Below, in pieces: positions 1 to 8,304 of a DNA stretch of 64,000 nucleotides; the first letter of the stretch is position 1; each line of letters opens with the position of its first letter. The DNA is from Variovorax sp. 54 (GTDB lineage Bacteria; Pseudomonadota; Gammaproteobacteria; Burkholderiales; Burkholderiaceae_C). A program made the position numbers and the translations under genes. The notes under the pieces are model-generated. The model saw only the letters and a list, made by a program, of their open reading frames with translations, did not search any database and was not told the DNA's origin. The stretch lies in NCBI RefSeq assembly GCF_002754375.1, contig NZ_PEFF01000001.1, positions 3,551,501 to 3,615,500 on the forward strand. The letters run 5' to 3'.

Positions 1-1
1 G

Positions 2-526
2 AGCGGACAGGTCGTGCCGCTGCCGCAGCCGCCGGCCGAGAACCTCGGCTACACGGCGGCCAACGTGGCGGTGATCCGCGAGGGCCTGACCAGCGTGGTC
101 ACCAGCGGCACCGCGCGTGGCGTGTTCGCGGGCGCGGGCTACCAGGCGGCCGGCAAGACCGGCACGGCGCAGGCCGTGACGCAGGCCAAGAACACCAAGT
201 ACAACGCGCGCGCGCTCGAAGAACACCAGCGCGACCACGCCCTGTTCATGGCCTACGCACCCGCCAACAACCCGAAGATCGCGCTGGCGGTCATCGTCGA
301 GAACGCGGGTTGGGGTGCAGGCTCTGCTGCGCCCATTGCGCGCCGCGTGTTCGACTACTGGCTCATGGACCAGTACCCGAGCGAGGCCGATATGGCCGCC
401 GTGCGCATCGGCCGCGCGGGTGCGCCGATGGGCAAGCCGCGGGTGGGCAGCGAGGTGGCGTGGCCGGCTGCTGCTGCGGTGCCGGCACCCGCGGGTGCGG
501 CATCGTCTGCCGCACCGACGCCCTGA
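2..526 (+). CDS. mrdA: Penicillin-binding protein 2, C-terminal part (5' end outside window)
   Basis: This is the C-terminal end of the peptidoglycan transpeptidase that drives cell elongation; the frame is already open at the window edge. The KTGTAQ box (Lys-Thr-Gly) about 57 residues into the visible part is the third conserved motif of the penicillin-binding transpeptidase fold. The downstream stretch (ALFMAYAPANNPKIALAVIVEN) shortened here to its core AVIVEN is typical of class B PBPs. A low-complexity Ala/Pro tail ends the protein, as is common in Burkholderiales PBP2. In PBP2 operons an mreC/mreD/rodA context would be expected to the left, outside the window. The in-frame GTG at 14 is an internal codon, not the start. 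Identification as PBP2 rather than PBP3 is likely but rests on the C-terminus only. Confidence 0.85.
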   Translation, partial: SGQVVPLPQPPAENLGYTAANVAVIREGLTSVVTSGTARGVFAGAGYQAAGKTGTAQAVTQAKNTKYNARALEEHQRDHALFMAYAPANNPKIALAVIVENAGWGAGSAAPIARRVFDYWLMDQYPSEADMAAVRIGRAGAPMGKPRVGSEVAWPAAAAVPAPAGAASSAAPTP

Positions 527-532
527 CCTTCT

Positions 533-640
533 TGCTCCCTCTCCCCTTGGGGAGAGGGGGCGCGGCGATCGAGGCCGCGCGATGTGGTGAGGCCGACGGC
601 CCTCACCCTAGCCCTCTCCCAGAGGGAGAGGGGACAACAC
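533..640. repeat. REP-like paired palindrome element, copy A
   Basis: Two strong palindromes flank a GC-rich middle. The first has arms CCCTCTCCCC (537-546) and GGGGAGAGGG (549-558); the second has arms CCCTCTCCC (612-620) and GGGAGAGGG (624-632). Copies with the same architecture occur at 6206-6312 and 24376-24489. The element sits between the convergent mrdA and fumarylacetoacetase genes, so it could also act as a bidirectional transcript end, although there is no T-run. Confidence 0.7.
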
Positions 641-685
641 GGGGAGAAGGGGAGAAGGGGAGAGGTGGGGCTGGAGGCGGAAGCC

Positions 686-1957
686 TCAGGCCACCACGGT
701 CCCGGTGACTTCACCCAGCCCGATGCGCACCGCGCCCTCGCGCTCGCACCAGCCGCGCATCACCAGCGTGTCGCCATCTTCCAGGAACGTGCGCTTCTCG
801 CCGTTCGGCAGCGTGACGGGCTGCTTGCCGCCCCCCGTGAGTTCCATCAGCGAGCCGGCCTGGTCGGGCTGCGGGCCCGACAGCGTGCCCGAGCCCAGCA
901 GGTCGCCGGGTTGCAGGTTGCAGCCGTTCACCGTGTGGTGCGTGATGAGCTGCGCGGCGGTCCAGTACGAAGCTTCGGTGGTGTTGCCGAGCGTGAGGCG
1001 CACGGGCGCGACGCCGTCGGCGCGCATCTTCGCGGTCTGCAGCAGCACTTCGAGCGTGATGTCGAGCGCGCCGCTGGCGCGGTTCGACGGGGCGTCGAGG
1101 TAGGGCAGCGGTTGCGGGTCTTCGGCGGGGCGCTCGAACTTCGCGCGGAACGGGGCCAGCGCGTCGGTCGTCACGATCCACGGCGACAGCGTGCTCGCGA
1201 AGCTCTTCGAGAGGAAGGGGCCGAGCGGCTGGTACTCCCAGGCCTGCACGTCGCGCGCCGACCAGTCGTTGAGCAGGGTCACGCCGAACAGGTGGTCTTC
1301 GGCCTCGGCGATGGCGATGGGCTCGCCCAGCGCATTGCCGCGGCCCACGAAGAAGCCCAGCTCCAGTTCGTAGTCGAGCCGCTTCGACGGGCCGAAGCTC
1401 GGCGTTTCTGCGTCAGGCGCCTTGGTCTGGCCGTGCGGGCGTTTGAAGGTCTGGCCGCTCACGCGGATCGACGAGGCGCGGCCGTGGTAGCCGATCGGCA
1501 CCCACTTGTAGTTGGGCATCAGCGGCTGGTCGGGACGGAACAGCTTGCCGATGGTGGTGGCGTGGTGGATGCCCGTGTAGAAGTCGGTGTAGTCGCCGAT
1601 GCGGCAAGGCACGGTCATCTCGGCCTGGGCCTGCGCGAGCAGCGCCTTCGACCACGCGGCCTGTTGGCCGCTGCCTTCGGCGAGGCCGGCGGAGATCGCG
1701 GCACGCAGGGCCTGGCGGTCTTTCACGCTGGCGTTCATCAGCACGTTCATGTCGTCGGTGTCGATGAGGCCGGCCGCGCGCAGGTCAAGGATCTGGTCAC
1801 CGATGGCCACGCCGATGCGGAAGGCCTCGTTGTTGCTGCCGGCGGTGCGGAAGCGGCCGAAGGGCAGGTTCTGGATCGGGAAGTCGGTGCCGGCCAGGTT
1901 GGCGGTGGCGACCCAGCTGCGCAGCTTCGGGTCATGGGTGGCGTTGAGTGCGGTCAT
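686..1957 (-). CDS. fahA: Fumarylacetoacetase
   Basis: It hydrolyses fumarylacetoacetate to fumarate and acetoacetate, the last step of homogentisate breakdown. The 423-aa length matches the eukaryote-type enzyme. Residues equivalent to the metal and catalytic residues of mouse FAH are visible: Asp125 and the His131-His132 pair in DFYTGIHHAT, Glu197 and Glu199 in DYELELGF, Asp231 in LLNDWSARD and Lys251 in LSKSF. I chose ATG 1957 because the open frame upstream translates the neighbouring binding-protein gene in another frame. It is the last gene of the leftward homogentisate operon, 26 bp after the Bug binding-protein gene. Also called hmgB in Pseudomonas. Confidence 0.95.
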   Translation of the reverse strand: MTALNATHDPKLRSWVATANLAGTDFPIQNLPFGRFRTAGSNNEAFRIGVAIGDQILDLRAAGLIDTDDMNVLMNASVKDRQALRAAISAGLAEGSGQQAAWSKALLAQAQAEMTVPCRIGDYTDFYTGIHHATTIGKLFRPDQPLMPNYKWVPIGYHGRASSIRVSGQTFKRPHGQTKAPDAETPSFGPSKRLDYELELGFFVGRGNALGEPIAIAEAEDHLFGVTLLNDWSARDVQAWEYQPLGPFLSKSFASTLSPWIVTTDALAPFRAKFERPAEDPQPLPYLDAPSNRASGALDITLEVLLQTAKMRADGVAPVRLTLGNTTEASYWTAAQLITHHTVNGCNLQPGDLLGSGTLSGPQPDQAGSLMELTGGGKQPVTLPNGEKRTFLEDGDTLVMRGWCEREGAVRIGLGEVTGTVVA

Positions 1958-1983
1958 GGATGTCTTTCGGTTCTTGAATCGGA

Positions 1984-2970
1984 TCAGTCGGCGGTCATGC
2001 CGGCCTTGCGGGCCACATCGCCCAGGCGCTTGTATTCGGTGTCGGTGAGCGTGCTCAGCTCCTGCGCGGTCGAGCCGCGCGGCGAGAAGCCGGCCTGCTG
2101 CAGCTTGGCCTTCACGTCGGGCATGGCCAGCGCTTCGACGAACGCTTCGTTCAGCGCCTTCACGATCGGCGGTGGCAGCTTCGCCGGGCCGTACACGCCG
2201 AACCACGGCTCCAGCGCATAGCCCTTGAGGCCCGCCTCGGCCATCGTCGGCACGTCGGGCAGCGAGGGCGAGCGCGTGCCGCCCGCCACGGCCAGTGCGC
2301 GCAGCTTGCCGGCCTGGATGTGCGGCAGCGAGGCCGGCAGGTTGTCGAACATCACGCCGATGGTGTTGCCCAGCATGTCGGTGATGGCCGGGCCGCTGCC
2401 CTTGTAGGCGACGTGCGTGAGCTCGGTGCCGGTCATCTGCGCGAACATCACGCCGGCCAGGTTCATCGAGGTGCCGGCACCCGCGGTGGCGTAGGGCAGG
2501 CCGGGGTTCTTCTTCGCGGCGGCGACGAGCTCGGGCACGGTCTTGATGGCCGACGTGGCCGGCACTTCGAGCACGATGGTCGACATGCCCAGCAGGCTGA
2601 TGGCCGTGAAGTCCTTGCGCGGATCGAAGGCCATCGACTTGTAGATGTGCGGGTTCAGCGCGTTGGTCGAGATCGCGCCGAAGCCGATCGTGTAGCCGTC
2701 GGGCGCGGCCTTGGCCACGGCGTCCATGCCGATGTTGCCGCCCGCGCCGCCGCGGTTGTCGATGAGCACCGGTTGGCCCAGTTTTTCCGACACCTTCTGG
2801 CCCACGGTGCGTGCCACGAGGTCGGTGGTGCCGCCGGGGCTGTAGGGCACGATGAACTTGATCGGCTTCGACGGAAAGTCCGCCGCATGCGCCAGCAGGA
2901 ACGGGGCCGCGAGCAGTGCAACGGCCGCCGCGCGGCGGGTGAGGGCGAAAGCGCTCTTCTTCATCTTCAT
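1984..2970 (-). CDS. Bug-family (TctC) tripartite tricarboxylate transporter solute-binding protein
   Basis: This is a 328-aa periplasmic binding protein of the Bug/TctC family. It opens with a basic N-terminus and a hydrophobic signal peptide ending near AHA-A (about residue 29), followed by the family hallmark [19 protein letters not shown] and the [12 protein letters not shown] loop. Bug proteins capture carboxylates for TctAB permeases. Its ATG overlaps the hmgA stop by 4 bp (ATGA at 2970-2967), so it is translated with the homogentisate genes; an aromatic acid feeding that pathway is the natural ligand guess. No TctA or TctB gene is beside it; an orphan TctA/TctB pair lies at 29.3-31.3 kb. 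The ligand cannot be read from sequence. Confidence 0.9.
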   Translation of the reverse strand: MKMKKSAFALTRRAAAVALLAAPFLLAHAADFPSKPIKFIVPYSPGGTTDLVARTVGQKVSEKLGQPVLIDNRGGAGGNIGMDAVAKAAPDGYTIGFGAISTNALNPHIYKSMAFDPRKDFTAISLLGMSTIVLEVPATSAIKTVPELVAAAKKNPGLPYATAGAGTSMNLAGVMFAQMTGTELTHVAYKGSGPAITDMLGNTIGVMFDNLPASLPHIQAGKLRALAVAGGTRSPSLPDVPTMAEAGLKGYALEPWFGVYGPAKLPPPIVKALNEAFVEALAMPDVKAKLQQAGFSPRGSTAQELSTLTDTEYKRLGDVARKAGMTAD

Positions 2971-4277
2971 GGCTTGAATTGGTCCTTGAGGCCGGCCCAG
3001 CAGTCGGTGTAGTCGGTGTCGAGCGCCGGGCTTTGCAGCGCGAAGTTCGTCGGAATGAAACGGTAGCGGCTCTCGAACATGAAGGCCAGCGTGTTGTCCA
3101 GCTTGTGCGGCTTGAGGTCGGCGTGCGTGGCCTTGTCGAAGGCTTCTTCGTCCGGACCGTGCGGCACCATGCAGTTGTGCAGGCTCGCGCCGCCGGGCTT
3201 GAAGCCGCCCGGCTTGGCGTCGTACTCGCCCAGCACCAGGCCCATGAACTCGCTCATGAGGTTGCGGTGGAACCATGGCGGACGGAAGGTGTTTTCCATC
3301 ACCATCCAGCGCGGCGGGAAGATCACGAAGTCGCAGTTGGCCGTGCCGGGCGTGTCGCTGGGCGAGGTCAGCACGGTGAAGATCGACGGATCGGGATGGT
3401 CGAAGCTGATCGAGCCGATCACCATGAAGTTCGCCGTGTCGTACTTCACCGGCGCGAGGTTGCCGTGCCAGGCGACCACGTTGAAGGGCGACTGTTTCAT
3501 CGGTGCGGTCCAGAAGCGGCCGCCGAATTTCTTCACCAGCTCGTAGGCGCCGCCGTCTGCCTCGAAGGCCGCCACGGGCGCCTGGAAGTCGCGGGCGTTG
3601 GCCAGGCCGTTCGAGCCGATCGGGCCGAGCTCGGGCAGGCGGAAGTGCGCGCCGTAGTTCTCGCACACGTAGCCGCGCGAGAGCCCGTCGGGCAACGCCA
3701 CCTTGAAGGCCATGCCGCGCGGCAGCACCACGATTTCGCCGGGCTTCACGTCGAGCACGCCGAGTTCGGTCGTGACGACGAGGCGGCCTTGTTGCGGCAT
3801 CACCAGCATCTCGCCGTCGGCGTTGACGAAGGCGCGCTGTTCCATCGAGCGTCCGGCCAGGTACATCAGCGAGCCGATGCCGACCTGCGATTCGGCGTCG
3901 CCGTTGGCGGCCAGCGTGTGCATGCCGTCGATGAAGTCGACGTCGGCCGCGCCGTCCAGCGGCAGCGGGCCCCAGCGCATCGGCTCGGGCGGCAGCGCGA
4001 TCTCGCGGTCGGCGCCGGTGGTCCAGTGCGACTGCGCGTAGGGCTGGTAGCGGCCCGACACCACCGAGGGCTGGCGGCGGTACAGCCAGGTGCGGCGGTT
4101 TTCATGGCGCGGCGCCGTGAAGGCGGTGCCCGAGAGCAGCTCGGTGTACAGGTCGAAGGGGCCGCGCTGCGGGTTGTTGCGGCCTTGCGGCAGCGCACCG
4201 GGCACGGCCTCGGAGGCGTATTCGTTGCCGAAGCCGCTCTGGTAGCGCCGTTCGGAGGCAGGGGTGGGTTGGGTCAT
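2967..4277 (-). CDS. hmgA: Homogentisate 1,2-dioxygenase
   Basis: This non-haem Fe(II) ring-cleaving enzyme converts homogentisate to maleylacetoacetate. The 436-aa length is normal. The C-terminal half shows [16 protein letters not shown] and NCMVPHGPD, which carry the His-Glu-His iron ligands known in the family, and the N-terminus has the typical [13 protein letters not shown]. It lies 54 bp after the DUF2783 gene and overlaps the next gene by 4 bp, so it is in the middle of the operon. A maleylacetoacetate isomerase (glutathione S-transferase type) gene, the enzyme needed next, is absent from the cluster. Confidence 0.97.
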   Translation of the reverse strand: MTQPTPASERRYQSGFGNEYASEAVPGALPQGRNNPQRGPFDLYTELLSGTAFTAPRHENRRTWLYRRQPSVVSGRYQPYAQSHWTTGADREIALPPEPMRWGPLPLDGAADVDFIDGMHTLAANGDAESQVGIGSLMYLAGRSMEQRAFVNADGEMLVMPQQGRLVVTTELGVLDVKPGEIVVLPRGMAFKVALPDGLSRGYVCENYGAHFRLPELGPIGSNGLANARDFQAPVAAFEADGGAYELVKKFGGRFWTAPMKQSPFNVVAWHGNLAPVKYDTANFMVIGSISFDHPDPSIFTVLTSPSDTPGTANCDFVIFPPRWMVMENTFRPPWFHRNLMSEFMGLVLGEYDAKPGGFKPGGASLHNCMVPHGPDEEAFDKATHADLKPHKLDNTLAFMFESRYRFIPTNFALQSPALDTDYTDCWAGLKDQFKP

Positions 4278-4331
4278 GGGCTTCTCTTTCGAAAATCGCG
4301 ATGAGGTGGGAGTGCGTGGATGTGGCGCGGC

Positions 4332-4535
4332 TCAGCCGGCGCGCGCCGCGTCGAAGGCTTCGCGCAGCACGGTCAGCGAGCCGACGTGGTTGGCCAGCAC
4401 GAGCACGAGCCGTGCGTTGAAGGCGTGGCTTTCCTCGGTGGAAAGCCCCTGGTGGGCCTCGATGAGCGCCTCGTAGAAGTCGTCGGGCGCTTCGAGGTTC
4501 GGCGTGGTGATCAGTTGCTGTTGCATCGGGGTCAT
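4332..4535 (-). CDS. DUF2783 small protein, possible hydroxylase coupling subunit
   Basis: A 67-aa acidic helical protein with no signal or membrane segment, recognisable as DUF2783 by the segment DDFYEALIEAHQGLSTEES. Its ATG overlaps the stop of the FAD monooxygenase by 4 bp (4535-4532), so the two are probably made in fixed ratio. In Pseudomonas putida the 3-hydroxyphenylacetate 6-hydroxylase is a flavoprotein (MhaA) with a very small partner (MhaB); the size, the coupling and the homogentisate context make this protein a good MhaB candidate. That role is inferred from context; no catalytic motif is visible. SD-like AGGCATGACC is poor, in keeping with coupled translation. Confidence 0.8.
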   Translation of the reverse strand: MTPMQQQLITTPNLEAPDDFYEALIEAHQGLSTEESHAFNARLVLVLANHVGSLTVLREAFDAARAG

Positions 4536-6169
4536 GCCTTTGCCAGTGCGTGGTCGAGGGCCGCGCGGAGCTTCGCCGCCGTGGGCTGCCGCCAGCGCGC
4601 GCACACGTGCTGGTCGGGCCGCAGCAGATAGACGGTGCCGGGCTGCGCGTCGTAGCGCTGCGTGGCGAGTTCGGCGTCGGCGCCATTGCCTTCCACGCGC
4701 ACGACGTGCAGCGCGAGGTCGCTGGCGTTCAGCGCCTGCAGGCTGCGCTCGGCGGCGTCGCCGGTGCCGAACACCAGCGCGGTGAAGCGCGCCACATGGC
4801 ATTCGCGCAGCAGCCAGCCGGTGCTGCCGTCGGCGCGCCGCACGGGCGCGTCGGCTGCTGCCGCGCCGGGCACCATCGCACCGGCGAAGGTGTCGGCGTC
4901 GGGCGTGTTAAGCGGCGAGTCGCGCAGCACCGTGGCCACCGACAGCCGCCCGCTGTTGACCAGCGAGCGTGCGAAGGCGTGGCGCTTGGTCAGCTCGAGC
5001 ACCGCGTCGCGGAACAGCCGGCTCACCTCGCTCTTGGGCGTGATGAAGTCGGTGGCGCGCGTCGAGTTGCGGATGTTCTCGTCGGCCGCGAACTCGCGCT
5101 CGTTGGCGTAGCTGTCGAGCAGCGCGTCGGGCGCATCGCCGGCCAGCACGGCCGCGAGTTTCCACGCGAGGTTGTCGGCGTCCTGCACGCCCGAGTTGGC
5201 GCCGCGCGCGCCGAAGGGCGACACGCCGTGCGCCGAGTCGCCCGCGAACAGCACGCGGCCGTGGCGGAAGCGCTCCATGCGCTGGCAGGCGAAGGTGTAG
5301 ACGCTGGCCCAGCCGATCTGGAACTGCACGCCCTCGAAGCCGATGCTGTCGAGCAGCGCGCGCACGCGCGGCGTGATGCGCTCGGGCTTGCGCTCTTCCA
5401 CCGGGTCGGCGTCCCAGCCGAGCTGGAAGTCGACGCGCCACATGCCGTCGGCCTGCTTGTGCAGCAGCACGCTCTGGCCGGGGTGGAACGAGGGGTCGAA
5501 CCAGAAGCGGCGCTCGGTGGGCAACTGCGCGTCCATCGTGATGTCGGCGATCAGGAAGCGGTCGCGGAAGGTGCGGCCCTTGGCTTCCTGCCCCAGCAGC
5601 TGGCGCAGGTTGGAGCGCGAGCCGTCGCAGGCTGCCACGTAGCCGGCGGCCAACGCGTAGTTGCCTTCAGGGGTCTCGATGGTGAGCACGGCGCCGTCGC
5701 CCTGCTGCTCGATGCCGACCACCTTGTTGTTCCAGCGCAGGTCGATCAGCGGCAGGGCCGCGGCGCGCTCGACGAGGTAGCCCTCGACGTAGTACTGCTG
5801 CAGGTTGATGAAGGCCGGGCGCTCGTGGCCGGGTTCGGGCAGCAGGTCGAAGCGGTAGACCTGCTCGTCATGGAAGAACACCTTGCCGACGTGCCACGAC
5901 ACGCCCTTGTCCACCATGCGATCGCCGCAGCCGAGGCGGTCGAAGACCTCGAGCGTGCGCTTGGCGAAGCAGATCGCGCGCGACCCGCTGGACAGGCTGT
6001 TGTCGTTGTCGAGCAGCACCACGGGAATCTGCCGCAGGGCGAGGTCGATGGCGAGCGTGAGGCCCACCGGGCCGGCACCCACGACCACCACGGGGTGGCG
6101 GGCGGGCGCCGCGGCGTCCTGGTCGGCGTGGCGGGTGTAGTCGAAGCGCAGGCTTTGGTAGTCGATCAC
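4532..6169 (-). CDS. FAD-dependent aromatic monooxygenase, likely 3-hydroxyphenylacetate 6-hydroxylase (MhaA-like)
   Basis: A 545-aa class A flavoprotein hydroxylase. Visible are the N-terminal dinucleotide fold VVVVGAGPVGLTLAIDLA (about residues 27-44), the CDGSRSNLR motif in mid-protein and the FAD-ribityl motif GDSAHGVSPFGARGAN. Its closest named type is 3-(3-hydroxyphenyl)propionate hydroxylase (MhpA). Because the operon continues with homogentisate dioxygenase, the product should be homogentisate, which makes 3-hydroxyphenylacetate the likeliest substrate; this is inference. The start is GTG at 6169 with GGAG seven bases upstream; an 79-codon upstream extension of the frame would translate the repeat at 6206-6312 and is rejected. 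Confidence 0.85.
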   Translation of the reverse strand: MIDYQSLRFDYTRHADQDAAAPARHPVVVVGAGPVGLTLAIDLALRQIPVVLLDNDNSLSSGSRAICFAKRTLEVFDRLGCGDRMVDKGVSWHVGKVFFHDEQVYRFDLLPEPGHERPAFINLQQYYVEGYLVERAAALPLIDLRWNNKVVGIEQQGDGAVLTIETPEGNYALAAGYVAACDGSRSNLRQLLGQEAKGRTFRDRFLIADITMDAQLPTERRFWFDPSFHPGQSVLLHKQADGMWRVDFQLGWDADPVEERKPERITPRVRALLDSIGFEGVQFQIGWASVYTFACQRMERFRHGRVLFAGDSAHGVSPFGARGANSGVQDADNLAWKLAAVLAGDAPDALLDSYANEREFAADENIRNSTRATDFITPKSEVSRLFRDAVLELTKRHAFARSLVNSGRLSVATVLRDSPLNTPDADTFAGAMVPGAAAADAPVRRADGSTGWLLRECHVARFTALVFGTGDAAERSLQALNASDLALHVVRVEGNGADAELATQRYDAQPGTVYLLRPDQHVCARWRQPTAAKLRAALDHALAKA

Positions 6170-6205
6170 GTGTTGTCTCCGTGTTCTTGTCTTCTGTCCT
6201 TGTCT

Positions 6206-6312
6206 TGCTCCTTCCCCTTCCGGGGGAAGGCGGGGATGGGGACACGCGGCGCTCGAAACCGGCGCTCTGCCTGCCCCCACCCCAACCCTCCCCCGGGAGG
6301 GGAGGGAGAAAA
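6206..6312. repeat. REP-like paired palindrome element, copy B
   Basis: Palindrome arms CCTTCCCC (6210-6217) and GGGGAAGG (6223-6230) form the first hairpin; a second C-rich/G-rich palindrome spans roughly 6286-6310. Between them is a GGGGATGGGGACACGCGGCG stretch that recurs almost unchanged in copy C (24376-24489). The element lies inside a presumed operon, between the metallo-beta-lactamase-fold gene and the monooxygenase gene, where it could protect or terminate part of the mRNA. Confidence 0.75.
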
Positions 6313-6317
6313 ACCGA

Positions 6318-7277
6318 TCAGCCTTCCAGCGCCTTCCACATGTCGATGTCGCGCTGTGCCGTCCACACGCGCGGGTCGGCGTGGCCCGAGGCTTCGTCGT
6401 ACGCACGGCTCACGTCGAACGGCATGCAGTGGTCGAAGATCACCCACTGGCTGTACTTGGGCTTGAGCTTCTCGTAGGTCTCCTTGTAGACCGCGTTCAG
6501 GTCGCGGCCGGCCTTCACGCCGTCCTGCACGCTGGCGTACACGTCGGCGATGAAGGCGCGCGTTTCCTGCAGGCCCTTGGCCACGTCTTCGGGCGTGGTC
6601 AGCGCGGCGCCGCGGCCCGGCACCAGGGCCAGGGGCTTCAGGGCGGCGAGGTTGTCCAGCGTCTGCGGCCAGTCCTGGAAGTAGGCGTCGCCGGCGTACG
6701 GCGTGGCGCCGAACTCGACCAGGTCGCCCGACAGCAGCGCACGCTCCTGCGGCAGCCAGACGACCGTGTCGCCCTTGGTGTGGCCGCGGCCCAGCTGCAG
6801 CAGCTGCACTTCGAGCGTGCCCAGCCACAGCGTCATCTTGCCGGTGAAGGTCATGGTGGGCCAGGTCAGGCCCGGGGGCACCGTCTCGACGTTCTGGAAC
6901 AGGCGCGGGAAGCGGCCGATTTCGCTGGCCTTGTCTTCCTCGCCGCGCTCGACGATCAGGTCGCGCGTGTCCTGGCTGGCCAGGATGTGTTCGGCGCCGT
7001 AGCCCGCCGCGCCCAGCACGCGCACCGCGTGGTAGTGCGTGAGCACCACGTACTTGATGGGCTTGTCGGTCACTTCGCGGATGCGGCGCACCACGTCGGC
7101 GGCCATGGCGGGCGTGGCCTGGGTGTCGGCCACCAGCACGCAGTCGTCGCCAATGATGATGCCGGTGTTGGGGTCGCCCTCGGCCGTGTAGGCCCAGGCG
7201 TGCTCCGAGATCTGGCTGAAGGTGATCTTCTTTTCTTCCAGGTCGGCGTGGCTGGCGAATTTCTTGGCTTGGCTCAT
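6318..7277 (-). CDS. Metallo-beta-lactamase-fold hydrolase with altered metal motif
   Basis: A 319-aa MBL-fold protein without a signal peptide. The usual HxHxDH metal box appears as HYHAVR: His81 and His83 are kept, but the aspartate and third histidine are Val85 and Arg86. His166 (GRGHTKGD) and Asp185 (LLSGDLVEFG) are in the expected places. The loss of the second-site ligands suggests a single-metal enzyme or another chemistry. It is the first gene of the leftward aromatic operon, divergent from the IclR regulator, so a hydrolase that releases or detoxifies an aromatic ester or thioester is possible. I recall similar proteins with the same HYHAVR motif in relatives, but the function is not known to me. 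Confidence 0.85.
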   Translation of the reverse strand: MSQAKKFASHADLEEKKITFSQISEHAWAYTAEGDPNTGIIIGDDCVLVADTQATPAMAADVVRRIREVTDKPIKYVVLTHYHAVRVLGAAGYGAEHILASQDTRDLIVERGEEDKASEIGRFPRLFQNVETVPPGLTWPTMTFTGKMTLWLGTLEVQLLQLGRGHTKGDTVVWLPQERALLSGDLVEFGATPYAGDAYFQDWPQTLDNLAALKPLALVPGRGAALTTPEDVAKGLQETRAFIADVYASVQDGVKAGRDLNAVYKETYEKLKPKYSQWVIFDHCMPFDVSRAYDEASGHADPRVWTAQRDIDMWKALEG

Positions 7278-7305
7278 CGTGTGTCTCCGGTGGGGTGGTT
7301 TTGGA

Positions 7306-7329
7306 TTCGCCTGATTCGTTTAAGGCGAA
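7306..7329. promoter_or_regulatory. Candidate IclR operator, inverted repeat
   Basis: Arms TTCGCCT (7306-7312) and AGGCGAA (7323-7329) are perfectly inverted around a 10-bp spacer. The site lies in the 100-bp gap between the divergent IclR gene and the catabolic operon, 48 bp upstream of the IclR start codon. Position and symmetry suit autoregulation and control of the operon by the IclR protein; binding is inferred. Confidence 0.5.
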
Positions 7330-7377
7330 CGAGTTTGCAGATAACGAATGCGCGGAGTGTAAGCCCGAGATCAGTTC

Positions 7378-8304
7378 ATGTCTAATGCCTTCTTCATGAA
7401 CGAACAACCAGACGGCAAGGCGGCCATGGCAGCGACTGTTGACACCGACCGCGCCCAGCGCGGCATCCAGAGCATCGAAGTCGGCGGGCAACTGCTGCGC
7501 GCGCTGGTGCACCACGGCCGCCCGATGGCGCTCAAAGACCTGGCCCGCGAGGCGGACATGACCGCCGCCAAGGCCCACCCCTACATGGTGAGCTTCGGCC
7601 GTCTGGGCCTCATCGAGCAGGACCGCGCCAGCGGCCGCTATCTGCTCGGCCCGCTGGCCTTGCAACTGGGGCTGATCAGCCTGCAGCAGGCCGACCCGGT
7701 GCACATCGCCACGGCGCTGATCGGCCAGCTCGCGCAGCAGATCGGCCACACCGTGGCGCTGGCCGTGTGGGGCGCGCGCGGCGCGACCATCGTGCGCACG
7801 GCCGAGTCGCCTTCGCCGGTGCACGTGAACATGCGCCACGGCACGGTGTTCTCGCTCACCAACACGGCCTCGGGCCGCGTCTTTGCCGCCTACCTCGACC
7901 CGGCCGTGGTACGCGCGCAGCTCGAGGACGAGCGCCAGCGCCAGAAGCAGCGCAAGGGCGCCGCCGAGCCCGCGCCGCCGGCCGGCATGCCGCCGGTGCA
8001 GCCGCTGCCCTCGTGGAGCGACTTCGAGCGCCAGTGCCAGGAAGTGCGCGACCACGGCATCAGCCGCTCCGACGGCGAGGTGATCGAGGGCGTGAGCGCC
8101 ATGGCCGCGCCGGTGTTCGACCACACCGGCGCCATCGTGCTGGCCGTGACCGCCATCGGCCCGGCCGGCATCTTCCACACCGCCTGGGACGGCGAGATCG
8201 CGCGCGCGCTCAAGGCCTGCGCGGGCACGGTGTCGCAGCGCCTGGGCGCGAGCAACAGCCAGGGCGGGGTCGGCGCCGTGGTTCCCTCTGTCTCCGATCG
8301 ATGA
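7378..8304 (+). CDS. IclR-family transcriptional regulator
   Basis: A 308-aa regulator with an N-terminal winged helix (about residues 30-95; RGIQSIEVGGQLLRALVHHGRPMALKDLA) and a C-terminal effector domain. The effector domain carries an unusual charged/proline insertion near residues 182-212 (RQRQKQRKGAAEPAPPAG) before the conserved ...HGISRSDGEVIEGVSAMAAPVFD. IclR proteins commonly control homogentisate, 3-hydroxyphenylpropionate and related aromatic pathways, and this gene is divergent from such an operon. The start ATG 7378 has only a weak Shine-Dalgarno; ATG 7396 is an alternative. Its stop overlaps the sirtuin start by 4 bp. Confidence 0.92.
   Translation: MSNAFFMNEQPDGKAAMAATVDTDRAQRGIQSIEVGGQLLRALVHHGRPMALKDLAREADMTAAKAHPYMVSFGRLGLIEQDRASGRYLLGPLALQLGLISLQQADPVHIATALIGQLAQQIGHTVALAVWGARGATIVRTAESPSPVHVNMRHGTVFSLTNTASGRVFAAYLDPAVVRAQLEDERQRQKQRKGAAEPAPPAGMPPVQPLPSWSDFERQCQEVRDHGISRSDGEVIEGVSAMAAPVFDHTGAIVLAVTAIGPAGIFHTAWDGEIARALKACAGTVSQRLGASNSQGGVGAVVPSVSDR

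Noticed and set aside
584..2221. A long open frame antisense to fumarylacetoacetase (about 545 codons); similar frames antisense to hmgA, the monooxygenase and others
   Set aside because: Arg/Ala/Gly/His-rich composition, no family motif, and each lies wholly opposite a gene with clear motifs; expected in DNA of this GC content.
6170..6406. N-terminal extension of the monooxygenase frame by 79 codons
   Set aside because: It translates a dispersed repeat (copy B), has no similarity to flavoprotein N-termini, and a good GGAG precedes the GTG at 6169.
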